Origin: Bradyrhizobium sp. B097
Lineage (GTDB): Bacteria; Pseudomonadota; Alphaproteobacteria; Rhizobiales; Xanthobacteraceae
NCBI RefSeq assembly: GCF_038957035.1
Contig: NZ_CP152412.1
Coordinates: 5,018,501-5,082,500, forward strand
Length of the DNA stretch: 64,000 bases
Direction: 5' to 3'
Each line of letters starts with the position of its first letter. Position 1 is the stretch's first letter. Shown piece by piece: positions 42,629 to 51,510 of this stretch. Below the pieces are notes generated by a model. The model saw nothing but the letters and a program-made list of their open reading frames with translations. It was not told the DNA's origin and searched no databases. The position numbers were made by a program, and so were the translations under genes.

Positions 42629-42851
42629 TGAGGTCTCCGCGGGGTGGGTCCCGCCTATGTAGTGCGCAAACGCCGCACAGGAAGGCGCTAACAGTTCGGT
42701 GATCAGATCGGGCGCTTTAACCTCCTGTGAGGCTTTTTTGCTACTCTTTCGTCGAAAAATCGCCCCTCACGGAAGGGTTAGATCGCTTGCGCTGGTGAAC
42801 GCGTTCGGCGTCTGCGACAACCAACAGATAGTTTGGACTGGGATTCGGAAT

Positions 42852-44606
42852 ATGCGCGCAAGCGGACGTCGGATTTCGATTTTTGATTCTGCGAATGGGC
42901 GGTTCTGGCAGTTTGCAATTTTGACGGCGGCCGGCACCGTGGCCGCCTCCTCGCAGGCCGATGCAGCCCTGTTCTACTGGAACCGTGACTCCGGCTATTA
43001 CGGCGATGTCGAGCCGATGCCGCCGCAGCAGCCCCGGCCGAAGCCGAAGCGCAGCACAGCCAAAAAGAATCCGGCGATCGAGAAGGAGGCCGGCCGCAAG
43101 CCGCAGGGTCCCCTGATCATCTCGGTCTCGATCGACCAGCAGCGGGTCAGCATCTACGACGCCAACGGCCTCTACGCTGAGAGCCCGGTATCGACGGGCA
43201 TGAAGGGGCATTCGACCCCGATGGGTGTCTTCAGCGTCATCCAGAAGCAGAAATACCACCAGTCCAACATCTACAGCGGCGCGCCGATGCCGTACATGCA
43301 GCGCATCACCTGGTCGGGCATCGCCATGCACGCCGGTGTGCTGCCCGGATATCCGGCCTCGCATGGCTGCATCCGCATGCCGATGTCGTTTGCGGTCAAG
43401 ATGTACAACTGGACGCGGATGGGCGCCCGCGTGTTCGTCACGCCGGGCACGATCTCGCCGGAGAGTTTCTCGCATCCGCTGCTGGTGACGCAGAAGGTCA
43501 TCCCACAGCAGCCGGTTGCCGATGAAGTCCTGAAGATGGACGCGCCGCTCGGCGTGAAGAGCGACAAGGGTGCGGACAAGCAATCCAGTCTCGACTTGCG
43601 CACCAGCGTCGGCCATGGCGCCGCCGCGTCGCTGCGCGAGAACACCCACACCGCCGACGCCAGCGGCGCGATGCCGGCGGCGAGCGCGTCGGCGACGATG
43701 TCCGATGCCTCCTCCTCCCCGCCCGACGCCATTGGGGAGAAGATCGCGGCTGACAAGTCCGAGACGACGGCGACCGAGACTGCCGCGGCCGACAAGCCGG
43801 CCGAGACCAATTCCGCCGCTGGCGACAGCAGCGCCGCCACCGACGACAAGACCGTCGGCGAAGTCACCGGGAGCACCGACACGCCGAAGTCCGAGGTGTC
43901 CGCAAGCGACCCGGTGAAGGTCGAAGCCAAAGTCGACGAGCCGAAGCCGGACGCCGCCAAGCCTGGCGCCGCCGAGGCGCCCAGGGCCGACGCAGCGAAG
44001 GCTGATGCGGCGAAGGCTGATGCGGCGAATGCGGCCAAGACTGCGGACAAGCCCGCCGAGGCCGCAACCGCCGCTGATACCCCCGATGCCAAGCAGGACG
44101 CAGCCAAGGATCCGGCACGGCTGCCGGGCGTCGCCAAGATCGACGCGCCGAAGCGCGCCGGACAGATCGCGGTATTCATCAGCCGCAAGGATTCCAAGCT
44201 CTATGTGCGGCAGAACTTTGCGCCGCTGTTCGAGGCGCCGGTGACGATCGCGGCAAGCGACCGGCCGCTCGGCACGCATGTATTCACCGCGGAGGCCGAC
44301 AAGACCGATGCGAACCTGCTGCGCTGGTCGGTGGTGACGCTGCCGACCCGCAACGCCGCCCGCATCGACGTCGAGGAGCGCGCCGCACATCGTCGCAAGC
44401 TGGCGGCCGCAGCGCCGGTCGAGGCGAAGCCGCAGCCGGCGACCGACACCCCCGCCGAGGCGCTCGACCGCATCTCAATCCCGGCCGACGTGATGGCGCG
44501 GATCAACGAAGCGCTCGGCACCGGCGGATCGATCATCGTCTCCGACCTTGGCGTGAACCAGGGCGAGACCGGCGAAGGCACCGACTTCATCCTGCCGCTG
44601 CGCTGA
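42852..44606 (+). CDS. L,D-transpeptidase with degenerate second YkuD half-domain
   Basis: A 584-residue secreted enzyme. A signal peptide (about 1-38) is followed by a Pro-rich linker and a YkuD domain (about 88-200) with the catalytic motif MHAG (His160) and ASHGCIRMP (Cys173). A long Ala/Asp/Lys-rich, probably disordered linker spans about 260-430. From about 437 to 490 AVFISRKDSKLYVRQNFAPLFEAPVTIA and RPLGTHVF repeat the N-terminal half of a YkuD domain, without His or Cys. It should cross-link peptidoglycan; the degenerate half may bind substrate. ATG 42852 gives the signal peptide. Confidence 0.88.
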   Translation: MRASGRRISIFDSANGRFWQFAILTAAGTVAASSQADAALFYWNRDSGYYGDVEPMPPQQPRPKPKRSTAKKNPAIEKEAGRKPQGPLIISVSIDQQRVSIYDANGLYAESPVSTGMKGHSTPMGVFSVIQKQKYHQSNIYSGAPMPYMQRITWSGIAMHAGVLPGYPASHGCIRMPMSFAVKMYNWTRMGARVFVTPGTISPESFSHPLLVTQKVIPQQPVADEVLKMDAPLGVKSDKGADKQSSLDLRTSVGHGAAASLRENTHTADASGAMPAASASATMSDASSSPPDAIGEKIAADKSETTATETAAADKPAETNSAAGDSSAATDDKTVGEVTGSTDTPKSEVSASDPVKVEAKVDEPKPDAAKPGAAEAPRADAAKADAAKADAANAAKTADKPAEAATAADTPDAKQDAAKDPARLPGVAKIDAPKRAGQIAVFISRKDSKLYVRQNFAPLFEAPVTIAASDRPLGTHVFTAEADKTDANLLRWSVVTLPTRNAARIDVEERAAHRRKLAAAAPVEAKPQPATDTPAEALDRISIPADVMARINEALGTGGSIIVSDLGVNQGETGEGTDFILPLR

Positions 44607-44613
44607 GTCGATC

Positions 44614-44700
44614 GTAGCCCGGATGAAGCGCAGCGAAATCCGGGACGGTCTGTCCGCGGAGCGTGCGGCCCCGGATTGCGCTTCGCTCCATCCGGGCTAC
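44614..44700. repeat. Dispersed inverted repeat, GTAGCCCGGATG type
   Basis: Arms GTAGCCCGGATGAAGCGCAG and complementary CTTCGCTCCATCCGGGCTAC flank a short centre. A single arm (CGCTCCATCCGGGCTACG) recurs at 56152-56174. It follows the L,D-transpeptidase gene and would form a strong hairpin. Confidence 0.88.
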
Positions 44701-44780
44701 CCACTATAACGCCTTCTTGAAAGCCCGCGCTTGCCCACTGGATTATGATCCCGACGAACATCTGTTCCGGGGACGAGACC

Positions 44781-45350
44781 ATGATGGACCGCAGGACACT
44801 GATTGTGACGGCGTTCGCCGTGGCTGCAGGGCCCCGTGCGCTGCATGCGGAGCAGCCGGCGATGAGCCGGATCACGGCCTACGCCTTCTCATTTCCGGCG
44901 CTCTCCGGCGGCGACATCCGTCTTGCCGACTATGCCGGCCATCCCCTGATGATCGTGAACACGGCCTCGCTTTGTGGGTTCACGCCGCAATATGCCGGCC
45001 TGCAGCAATTGTGGACCGAATTCCGCGACCGCGGCTTCGCCATCATCGGCGTCCCCTCCAATGATTTCGGCGGCCAGGAACCCGGTGGCCCGACCGAGAT
45101 CGCCGAGACCGCGCAGCATCAATACGGCGTCACCTTCCCGATCGCGGCGAAAGCCGTGGTCAAGGGCGCCAACGCGCACCCGTTCTACCGCTGGGCGGCG
45201 GAGGCACGGCCGAAGGACGTGCCGCGCTGGAATTTCCACAAATACCTGATCGGCCGCGACGGCTATATCGCCGACGTCTTCCCTGAGTCGGTCACGCCGG
45301 ACGACACCCGCATCAAGACCGGGATCGCACGGGCGCTGGCGGCGGTCTGA
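44781..45350 (+). CDS. Glutathione peroxidase family protein
   Basis: A 189-residue thioredoxin-fold peroxidase of the GPx family. The N terminus DRRTLIVTAFAVAAGPRALHA looks like a Tat-type or Sec signal, so it may be periplasmic. The peroxidatic residue is Cys65 (NTASLCGFTP), not selenocysteine. Trp and Asn of the usual tetrad are seen in WNFHKYLIG. It would reduce hydroperoxides with thioredoxin or glutathione. GGGGACGAG precedes the ATG. Confidence 0.93.
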   Translation: MMDRRTLIVTAFAVAAGPRALHAEQPAMSRITAYAFSFPALSGGDIRLADYAGHPLMIVNTASLCGFTPQYAGLQQLWTEFRDRGFAIIGVPSNDFGGQEPGGPTEIAETAQHQYGVTFPIAAKAVVKGANAHPFYRWAAEARPKDVPRWNFHKYLIGRDGYIADVFPESVTPDDTRIKTGIARALAAV

Positions 45351-45513
45351 GAAGCCACGATAATCCCCGGAATTAACTGGGATTTTGGGCACGAGATCGC
45401 CACGTTCATTGCCTTGGCGTCGGCACTGTGACTAGGGTACGATCAGTTGGGGGTGAAGCGGCCTTGGTTGCGGCAGTGCCGGCACCGGGAGCGCGATCAG
45501 CAGGGAACACGCC

Positions 45514-46491
45514 ATGCGCATTGCGGCAGGTCTGATTTTCGCAGGGACCGTATCGTTGCTCGCGTCGAGCGCTGCCTGGTCGCAGACGCCGCCCGCCAAG
45601 GGCGCCGCCGCGGCGCCGGCGGTCGCACCAGCAGCTCCAGCGCCTGCGCCCGCCGCGGCGACCGCTCAAGTGCCGCCGAAGCAAGCGCCGCAACCGGCAC
45701 GCGCCGCCTGCAACAATCCGAATGCGCTCGGCGTCGCCCGCACCGTCGAGATCGACACCACCGGCGGTCCCGGCTTCGGCTTCGAGCATTTCAAGCAGCT
45801 CGACTTCCTGCGCGATCACGAGGTGGTGCTGACCTTCGACGACGGTCCGTGGCCGGCCAACACGCCGGCGGTGCTGAAGGCGCTCGCTGATGAGTGCACC
45901 ACGGGCATCTTCTTCCCGATCGGCAAGCACGCCACCTATCATCCGGAGATCCTGCGCCAGGTCTACGCCGCCGGCCACACCGTCGGCTCGCACACCTGGT
46001 CGCACGAGAATCTGAACAACAAGAAGCTGACCGAGGATCAGAAGAAGGACGAGATCGAGCGCGGCCTGGCTGCGGTCAAGTGGGCGCTCGAGACGTCACC
46101 CTCGCCGTTCTTCCGTTTCCCGGCGCTGCAGCATCCGCCGGAGATGGTCACCTATCTCGGCAACCGCAACATCGCGATCTTCTCCTGCGACCTCGACTCC
46201 TTCGACTTCAAGTCGAAGAACTCGCAACAGGTGATCGACACCGTGATGAAGAAGCTCGCCAAGCTCGGCAAGGGCATCATCCTGATGCACGACTTCCAGA
46301 AGCACACCGCGGAAGCCCTGCCGACGCTGCTGACGCAGCTCAAGGCCGGCGGCTACAAGGTGGTGGCGATGCGCGCCAAATTCCCGGCGACCGTGCTGCC
46401 GCAATACGAGCAGGAGCTCGCCAAGGACGTCAAGCTGCCGACCGTGAGCTCGCGGCCGGTGAACAGCGTCGTCACCACCGTCGATCAGTAG
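45514..46491 (+). CDS. Secreted polysaccharide deacetylase (NodB homology)
   Basis: A 325-residue protein with a signal peptide (MRIAAGLIFAGTVSLLASSAAWS) and a Pro/Ala-rich linker. The NodB domain has TFDDGP at 107-112 (metal and catalytic Asp), SHTWSH at 159-164 (two metal His), RFPA (catalytic Arg) and a late DLDSFD and LMHD. It would remove N-acetyl groups from a polysaccharide such as chitin oligomers or peptidoglycan. It has no nodulation gene neighbours. ATG follows CAGGGAAC. Confidence 0.9.
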   Translation: MRIAAGLIFAGTVSLLASSAAWSQTPPAKGAAAAPAVAPAAPAPAPAAATAQVPPKQAPQPARAACNNPNALGVARTVEIDTTGGPGFGFEHFKQLDFLRDHEVVLTFDDGPWPANTPAVLKALADECTTGIFFPIGKHATYHPEILRQVYAAGHTVGSHTWSHENLNNKKLTEDQKKDEIERGLAAVKWALETSPSPFFRFPALQHPPEMVTYLGNRNIAIFSCDLDSFDFKSKNSQQVIDTVMKKLAKLGKGIILMHDFQKHTAEALPTLLTQLKAGGYKVVAMRAKFPATVLPQYEQELAKDVKLPTVSSRPVNSVVTTVDQ

Positions 46492-46511
46492 CCGCGCCGG
46501 CGACCATCCTG

Positions 46512-47069
46512 GTGTCTGCGTTGCGTATTGAGGGCTTTGTCATCGTCTCGGCCGACGGCCGGCTGGCGAACGCGCACAACGTGATGCCTGACGATCTCAA
46601 GGTCGAGGGTGACAAGCGGTTCTTCACCGCAGCGCTCGACCGTGCCGACCTCGTCGTGCATGGCCGCCACTCCCAGGAAGAGCAGCCGAACGCGCCGAAA
46701 CGGCGCCGCCTGATCCTGACCGGCAAGGTCGCGGCCATCGCACCCGACCCGGACAATCCGAAGGCGCTGTTGTGGAATCCCGCCGGCTGCCCGTTCGAGG
46801 CCGCGAGCCGCGAGGCCGGCGTGACCTCGGGCATGGTCGCAATCATCGGCGGCCCCGGCGTGTTCGGCATGTTCATGGACCGCTACGACACGTTCTGGCT
46901 CTCGGTCGCGCCGAAGGTGCGCATCCCCGACGGCGAGCCGTGCTTTCCCGGCGTCCCTGCCCGCACCCCGCAGCAGGTGCTGTCAGCGCACGGCCTGCGC
47001 GCCGGTGCACCGCAGCTGATCGACGCCGCGCAGGATGTCAGCGTCACGCCGTGGCGGCGCGTGGGTTGA
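46512..47069 (+). CDS. Dihydrofolate reductase-like protein
   Basis: A 185-residue protein of the DHFR / RibD-C fold. RIEGFVIVSADGRLANAHNVMPD at the start and IIGGPGVFGMFMDRYDTFWL later give the NADPH-binding Gly pair and the following strand. It starts with GTG at 46512 (TTG at 46521 possible), with no strong ribosome binding site. The real reaction, folate or pyrimidine reduction, is not known. It follows the deacetylase gene by 20 bases and may share its transcript. Confidence 0.82.
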   Translation: MSALRIEGFVIVSADGRLANAHNVMPDDLKVEGDKRFFTAALDRADLVVHGRHSQEEQPNAPKRRRLILTGKVAAIAPDPDNPKALLWNPAGCPFEAASREAGVTSGMVAIIGGPGVFGMFMDRYDTFWLSVAPKVRIPDGEPCFPGVPARTPQQVLSAHGLRAGAPQLIDAAQDVSVTPWRRVG

Positions 47070-47084
47070 TCGTGGTGGATAGCA

Positions 47085-47465
47085 TCAGCTGCGCTGCTTG
47101 CGGAACGAGTTCTTCACGGCAATCCTGTCGCCCTTGAACTGGAAAATATCGCAACCTGCGACTTCGACCGACCTGCCATCAACGCCGGTGCCGGTGAAAA
47201 TCCACTCCGAACAACCACGGTCGCCGGAGATGAAATGCCTGGCATCGTTCCAGCGTGCATCCGGAAACAGCTGCCATGCCCGCATGAATCCGCACCGCAC
47301 CTCGTCCCTGCCGCGAAACACCGTGCCCGATACGTCGGGCCCCGCATTGGCCTCGAACACGCAATCGTCGGTCATGAACGACATCAAATCGTCGATCGCA
47401 TGACGATTCCAGGCGTCGGCGAACGCTTCGAGCGTCGCGATGGTCACCTTGCGATCGGACGTCAT
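47085..47465 (-). CDS. NTF2-like / SnoaL-type protein
   Basis: A 126-residue single-domain protein (VTIATLEAFADAWNRHAIDDL start, FMTDDCVFEANAGPDVSG, then RFRGRDEVRCGFMRAW). This is the nuclear transport factor 2-like fold, used by isomerases, cyclases and many unknown proteins. The reaction is unknown. It overlaps by four bases (ATGA) with the alpha/beta hydrolase gene upstream, so they are co-transcribed and likely work on one substrate. Confidence 0.87.
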   Translation of the reverse strand: MTSDRKVTIATLEAFADAWNRHAIDDLMSFMTDDCVFEANAGPDVSGTVFRGRDEVRCGFMRAWQLFPDARWNDARHFISGDRGCSEWIFTGTGVDGRSVEVAGCDIFQFKGDRIAVKNSFRKQRS

Positions 47466-48418
47466 GCCGCAGCCTTGACCGCATCCGCGAGGTGAAGCCG
47501 GTCGTGGAGGAATTCCGCAATCATCGTCTCGACGTCGCATGCGCTTCCGTCGACGCGGAGCACCATCGCGTTACGCTGATAGAAGTGATCGGCACCGGCC
47601 ACCTGCACGAACTGATTGGCGACTCCAACGCGGTCGAAATGCGCGCGCATCTCACCGATGCCGTCGCGGATGACCGGAAGGTCGCGCTCGCCATGAAACA
47701 CCAGGGCAGCCGGCGCGATCGCACCGTCAGTCAGATGGTAATCCATCGTCGGCCCGGCGATGCGGCCGGACAACGCGACGACCGCGGCAACCGGCGCCCG
47801 TTCCGCAAATGCCGCGTTGAGCGCGGTCGCTGCGCCCGCCGAGAAGCCGCCGCACGCGATCCGCGTGACATCGACGCCATAGGCCTGCGAGCGGTTGCGC
47901 ACGAAGTTGATCGCCTTGGTCATATCGTCGGTCGCGGCTTCCAGCGTGTCGGCCATCATTTGCGGCGTGCATGGCGGCAGGCCGAGGATGTTGCGGACGA
48001 AGTCGATACGGTCGGTATTTTGCGGCTGGCCCGGCAACAGGAACGGCGTGACGCCGGGGTCGGGCGCCTCCTGCATCAGCCGGTAGTCGATCGAGAAGCA
48101 GACATAGCCGCGGCGCGCGAATTCGCGGCAATACTCCGCCATCGCCGTGCTCGGGTTCTCGCCCTCGAACACCTCCACGCCCTTGGCGCCGCGATGGAAT
48201 GCGCCGCCGAAAGCGAGGATGAGCGCTGGTCGCGGCGCCTTACCGTCACCGACCGGACGGTAGACGTCGAGCTTGAGGTCGCGGTAGCGCGCGGGTCCCT
48301 GCCCCGCGACGTAGCCGATCCCGCCGACGCCATAGGTGATGTCGGGCGTGAACGCGACGTCGTGGACCTTGTCGAGGTAGAGTGCGTCGGCCGGTGGCCT
48401 GGACGAAATGGCGATCAC
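47462..48418 (-). CDS. Alpha/beta hydrolase
   Basis: A 318-residue hydrolase of the esterase or dienelactone-type group. The nucleophile elbow is CGGFSAGAA (Ser193), the acid is probably Asp in FHGERDLPV and the His is in GADHFYQ. A GGAFHRGA stretch near 71-78 is the oxyanion site. It begins with GTG at 48418, six bases after GAGGAG, and its stop overlaps the NTF2-like gene. Upstream by ten bases is the LacI-family regulator, so the operon order is regulator, hydrolase, NTF2-like. Likely an ester or lactone substrate. Confidence 0.88.
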   Translation of the reverse strand: MIAISSRPPADALYLDKVHDVAFTPDITYGVGGIGYVAGQGPARYRDLKLDVYRPVGDGKAPRPALILAFGGAFHRGAKGVEVFEGENPSTAMAEYCREFARRGYVCFSIDYRLMQEAPDPGVTPFLLPGQPQNTDRIDFVRNILGLPPCTPQMMADTLEAATDDMTKAINFVRNRSQAYGVDVTRIACGGFSAGAATALNAAFAERAPVAAVVALSGRIAGPTMDYHLTDGAIAPAALVFHGERDLPVIRDGIGEMRAHFDRVGVANQFVQVAGADHFYQRNAMVLRVDGSACDVETMIAEFLHDRLHLADAVKAAA

Positions 48419-48428
48419 AAAATTCTCC

Positions 48429-49472
48429 TCACGTTCGAGCCGGCCGGGCCGGACCGGTGCTGCTACGAACGATCAGTTCGGTAGCCAGTTCGATGTGCTC
48501 CACGCCGTCGGCTCCGGCGAGCTTCGCCAGCAGGCTGTTGGCGGCCATCCGCCCCATCTCGGCGGCGGGTGTCCTGACCGTCGTGATTGCCGGCGTCATG
48601 GCTGCCGCGATATCGAGGTCGCCATAGCCGACCACGGACACGTCGCGCGGCACCGACAGGCCGCGCGACGTGCATTCCATCATCGCGCCGGCGGCGAGCA
48701 GGTCGTTGGCACAAATCACAGCGGTGGCCTCGGGAAAGCGCGCCTGCGCGGTCCGGAACGCATTGCGGCCGTCCTGCAGTCCGCTACCCCCGGCGAAGAT
48801 CACGCGGTCGCGTGGAAACGCGGCGCCGCGAGCAGCGAATGCGTCCTCGATGCCGGCCAGGCGATCGCGTTCGCGGTCGCTGACATTCAGGAACGCCATG
48901 ATGGTAACGACGTCGCGATGGCCGAGGTCGAGCAGATGGTTGACGACCGGCTGGATCGCCTTGCGATGGTCGAACCCGACCGACGCGACGGTGGTGTCAT
49001 AGGACCAGGTGACGATGAACGGTTTGCCGAGGTCATTGAGCAGCGGCAGCAACGCCGGATCGTGCTGCATGCCGACCAGCACAACTCCATCGACGCCTTG
49101 CCGGATCATCGATCGAACCGCCGCGAGTTCGGCCTTTTCGTCGAAATCGGACGTCGCCAGCAGCAGCGTGTAGCCGTGCCTTGCGATCTCGGACTGCAAG
49201 CCCTCGACGGTGCTCGCGAAGTAAGCGTGGCGAAGCGCGGGCACCACGGCGCCGATCACCATGCTGCGGTTGCGGCGCAACGACCGCGCAAGGCCATCGG
49301 GAATGTAGTTGAGCTCTGCGGCTGCGGCGTTGACCCGTTTCAGCGTCGCTTCGTTGAGCAGGTTCGGCGTGTTGAACGCCCGCGACACGGTCGCCGGCGA
49401 CACCCGGGCGAGATCGGCGACCTCTGCCAGCCTTGAAACGCCGCTCGGGGGTTTGCTTCGGATCGCGACCAT
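48429..49472 (-). CDS. LacI family transcriptional regulator
   Basis: A 347-residue LacI/GalR-type repressor. The N-terminal helix-turn-helix and hinge are in RLAEVADLARVSPATVSRAF and LNYIPDGLARSLR. The C-terminal sugar-binding-like domain (about 70-335) carries GVDGVVLVG, VGFDHRKAIQPVV and YGDLDIAAAMTPAITTVR. It is the first gene of the operon with the hydrolase and NTF2-like genes and is divergent from the MFS transporter. A palindromic site (TGATATCTATTTCA) lies seven bases before its start, suggesting autorepression. The inducer may be the transported compound, not necessarily a sugar. Confidence 0.94.
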   Translation of the reverse strand: MVAIRSKPPSGVSRLAEVADLARVSPATVSRAFNTPNLLNEATLKRVNAAAAELNYIPDGLARSLRRNRSMVIGAVVPALRHAYFASTVEGLQSEIARHGYTLLLATSDFDEKAELAAVRSMIRQGVDGVVLVGMQHDPALLPLLNDLGKPFIVTWSYDTTVASVGFDHRKAIQPVVNHLLDLGHRDVVTIMAFLNVSDRERDRLAGIEDAFAARGAAFPRDRVIFAGGSGLQDGRNAFRTAQARFPEATAVICANDLLAAGAMMECTSRGLSVPRDVSVVGYGDLDIAAAMTPAITTVRTPAAEMGRMAANSLLAKLAGADGVEHIELATELIVRSSTGPARPART

Positions 49473-49478
49473 GGATTC

Positions 49479-49495
49479 TGATATCTATTTCATCA
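49479..49495. promoter_or_regulatory. Candidate operator near the LacI regulator start
   Basis: TGATATCTATTTCATCA, whose reverse complement TGATGAAATAGATATCA matches the site at 49648-49664 (TGATGAAATTGATTTCA) in 15 of 17 positions. Each contains an imperfect palindrome of the TGAWAT-NN-ATWTCA type. Location right before the start codon fits autoregulation. Confidence 0.62.
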
Positions 49496-49619
49496 GGGAT
49501 ACGAGTAAGCCGGCGGATCGGCAAAGTCAATGGACCCATAATCTCTGCATAATATATTGAACTTGCATGAATTATATTGATTTACTTGCCCCCGCCCATT
49601 TATCAAGCAGCATAACCCC

Positions 49620-49638
49620 TTGACGCAATACGCGTCAA
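49620..49638. promoter_or_regulatory. Palindrome in the LacI/MFS divergent region
   Basis: TTGACGC-AATAC-GCGTCAA, a perfect 7-bp inverted repeat with 5-nt spacer, 49-67 bases before the MFS start. Possible second operator or promoter element; only symmetry supports it. Confidence 0.4.
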
Positions 49639-49647
49639 ATGCCCTGA

Positions 49648-49664
49648 TGATGAAATTGATTTCA
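49648..49664. promoter_or_regulatory. Candidate operator near the MFS transporter start
   Basis: TGATGAAATTGATTTCA, with a perfect palindrome TGAAAT-TG-ATTTCA, 23 bases before the ATG at 49687. It closely matches the site next to the LacI gene (see 49479-49495), as expected for one regulator controlling both directions. Confidence 0.62.
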
Positions 49665-49686
49665 GTATTCATGACAGGGACGAACG

Positions 49687-50961
49687 ATGCGCAACACACC
49701 CTACTTTCCTGGTTGGAATGTCGTCGCCGGCTCGGGCGTCGGCATCGCTTTTGGCTCGCTGCCGTTCTTCGCCGCAGGCTTTGCGCTACTCGCCGGCGCG
49801 ATGGCCAAGGATTTCGGCTGGAGTCAGCCCGAAGTCGCCAAGGCCGCGTCGATCTTCTTGCTGCTGCAAATGGTCGCCTACCCGTTTTGCGGCTGGCTCC
49901 TCGACCGTTGGGGCTCACGCACATTTGCGGTCACCAGCATCGCGCTATTTGCCGCATCGGTGCTGGTGCTGAGCCGGATCGACGGCTCGCTCTTGCAGTT
50001 CTACCTTGCCTTCGCCCTGATCGGCATCGTCAGCGCCGGCACCAACGTCGTCTCCTATGCCCGCGCCGTCGCGCTGTGGTTCAATCGCAAGCGTGGGCTG
50101 GCGCTCGGCATCGCGGCGAGCGGACAGGCACTCGGGTCGTTCGTGATCCCGATCCTCGCACACCGGCTGATCTCGACGCACGGCTGGTCGTTTGCGCTGG
50201 TTGCGATGGCTGCGTTCGAACTCGTGATTTGCCTTCCGCTGGTCGCGCTGCTGGTCAAGGACAGCCCAAAGCCATTCGGCCTGCTGCCCGATGGCGCGAG
50301 CAGCGCTCAGGCGCCCGGTGCAAGCGCACCGGCCGATGACGGCAAGACGGTCGGCGAGATCGTCCGAACCGGCGTGTTCTGGAAACTTGCGATCTGCTTT
50401 GCCGTCATGGGCATGTCGTTCTACGCGATCGCGCCCAACATCGTTTACATTCTGACCAAGAAGGCCGGGATGAGCCTTGCCGATGTCGCGGAGGTCCAAG
50501 CGGCCTCGGGCATCGCCGTTCTGTTCGGACGAATCGGCTTTGGCTATCTGCTCGACCGGGTGCACGCGCCGTTCGTCGGCATCGTTGCGCTGGCGCTCAC
50601 CAGCATCTGCGCCATGACCTATGCCACGACGTCGATACCGGCGCTGATCATCGTCGCGGCTGTCCTCAGCGGCCTTGCGATCGGCGGCGACACCGATCTG
50701 ATGCCGTATCTCGCCAGCCGCTATTTCGGCACGGCTGCGGTGTCGCGGATCTTCGGCTGGTTCCTGTTCGCCTTCTTCCTCGGCGCCGCGATCGGGCCCG
50801 TCGCCTTCGCCCAGTCGAGCGCGACCTTCGGAGGCTCCGACATTCCGCTGATGCTGCTGGCGGCGCTACAGATCATCCCTGCCCTACTATTCATCTCGAT
50901 CGGCCGCTACCGGACCGGCCCAGCCGAGGCCTCCGGCCTCACCGCGGCGGCATCGTCGTAA
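49687..50961 (+). CDS. MFS transporter
   Basis: A 424-residue inner-membrane permease with twelve predicted helices. It resembles the oxalate/formate and monocarboxylate branch: GWNVVAGSGVGIAFGSLPFF at the N terminus, GWLLDRWGSR between helices 2 and 3, and LLDRVHAPF in the second half, with a central hydrophilic loop at about 195-225. Transported compound is unknown; it is probably the inducer or substrate of the neighbouring hydrolase operon. Start follows ACAGGGACGA. Divergent from the LacI regulator. Confidence 0.92.
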   Translation: MRNTPYFPGWNVVAGSGVGIAFGSLPFFAAGFALLAGAMAKDFGWSQPEVAKAASIFLLLQMVAYPFCGWLLDRWGSRTFAVTSIALFAASVLVLSRIDGSLLQFYLAFALIGIVSAGTNVVSYARAVALWFNRKRGLALGIAASGQALGSFVIPILAHRLISTHGWSFALVAMAAFELVICLPLVALLVKDSPKPFGLLPDGASSAQAPGASAPADDGKTVGEIVRTGVFWKLAICFAVMGMSFYAIAPNIVYILTKKAGMSLADVAEVQAASGIAVLFGRIGFGYLLDRVHAPFVGIVALALTSICAMTYATTSIPALIIVAAVLSGLAIGGDTDLMPYLASRYFGTAAVSRIFGWFLFAFFLGAAIGPVAFAQSSATFGGSDIPLMLLAALQIIPALLFISIGRYRTGPAEASGLTAAASS

Positions 50962-50967
50962 GCCGTT

Positions 50968-51420
50968 CTACACGTCCCCATAAGCCGGGTCGTCGCGGCG
51001 CGGGCCGCGGCCGTAGCCGGCGATGATGAACAGCGCGCCGATCAGCGACAGGTTCTTCAGCGCGTCGATCAGTGTCTTGGCGTTGTCGGGCGCCGGCTGA
51101 TTCCAGAAATCGTGGAAATAGAAGGTCGTGAAGCACACGAAGATGATCAGCAGGATCGCGAAGAACCTTGCCAGCACGTTCACCGCGATCATCAGCCCCG
51201 CGATGATCTCGAAGCCACCGATCGTGATCGCCAGCAGCTGCATGAACGGCATGCCGACGAAGGTTTCGACCTGCTGCGTATAGGGCGCGACGATTGCCGG
51301 GATCGTCACCTTGGCCGTGAGCAGATCCGCCGTCGCCTGGATGCCGAACAGCTTGCTCGCCCCCGAATAGAGGAACAGCACGGCGAACAGAATGCGCCCG
51401 AAGGTGATGAACGCTGGCAT
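50968..51420 (-). CDS. DoxX family membrane protein
   Basis: A 150-residue protein with four transmembrane helices (ITFGRILFAVLFLYSGASKLFG, MQLLAITIGGFEIIAGLMIA, FFAILLIIFVCFTTFYF, LSLIGALFIIAGY). The pattern GRILFAVLFLYSGASKL and GGFEIIAGLMI is typical of DoxX. Family members are linked to thiosulfate:quinone oxidation or redox defence in some species. It is convergent with the MFS gene, separated by six bases. Role here unknown. Confidence 0.88.
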   Translation of the reverse strand: MPAFITFGRILFAVLFLYSGASKLFGIQATADLLTAKVTIPAIVAPYTQQVETFVGMPFMQLLAITIGGFEIIAGLMIAVNVLARFFAILLIIFVCFTTFYFHDFWNQPAPDNAKTLIDALKNLSLIGALFIIAGYGRGPRRDDPAYGDV

Positions 51421-51510
51421 GGGTTGGCCTCACTGGATGGCAGAAATCGGACGAAGCAGGCGGAGCGAGTATGGCCGCCCCGCCTGCTTCGATCAAATCG
51501 AATCCGTCTC

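Noticed and set aside
42741..44390. 549-codon minus-strand frame opposite the large L,D-transpeptidase
   Set aside because: Gly/Arg/His-rich antisense frame without motifs; the plus strand carries the YkuD catalytic site.
45514..46491. Nodulation gene nodB
   Set aside because: It has a signal peptide, a different neighbourhood and lacks nod-box or nodA/nodC neighbours; it is a general secreted deacetylase.
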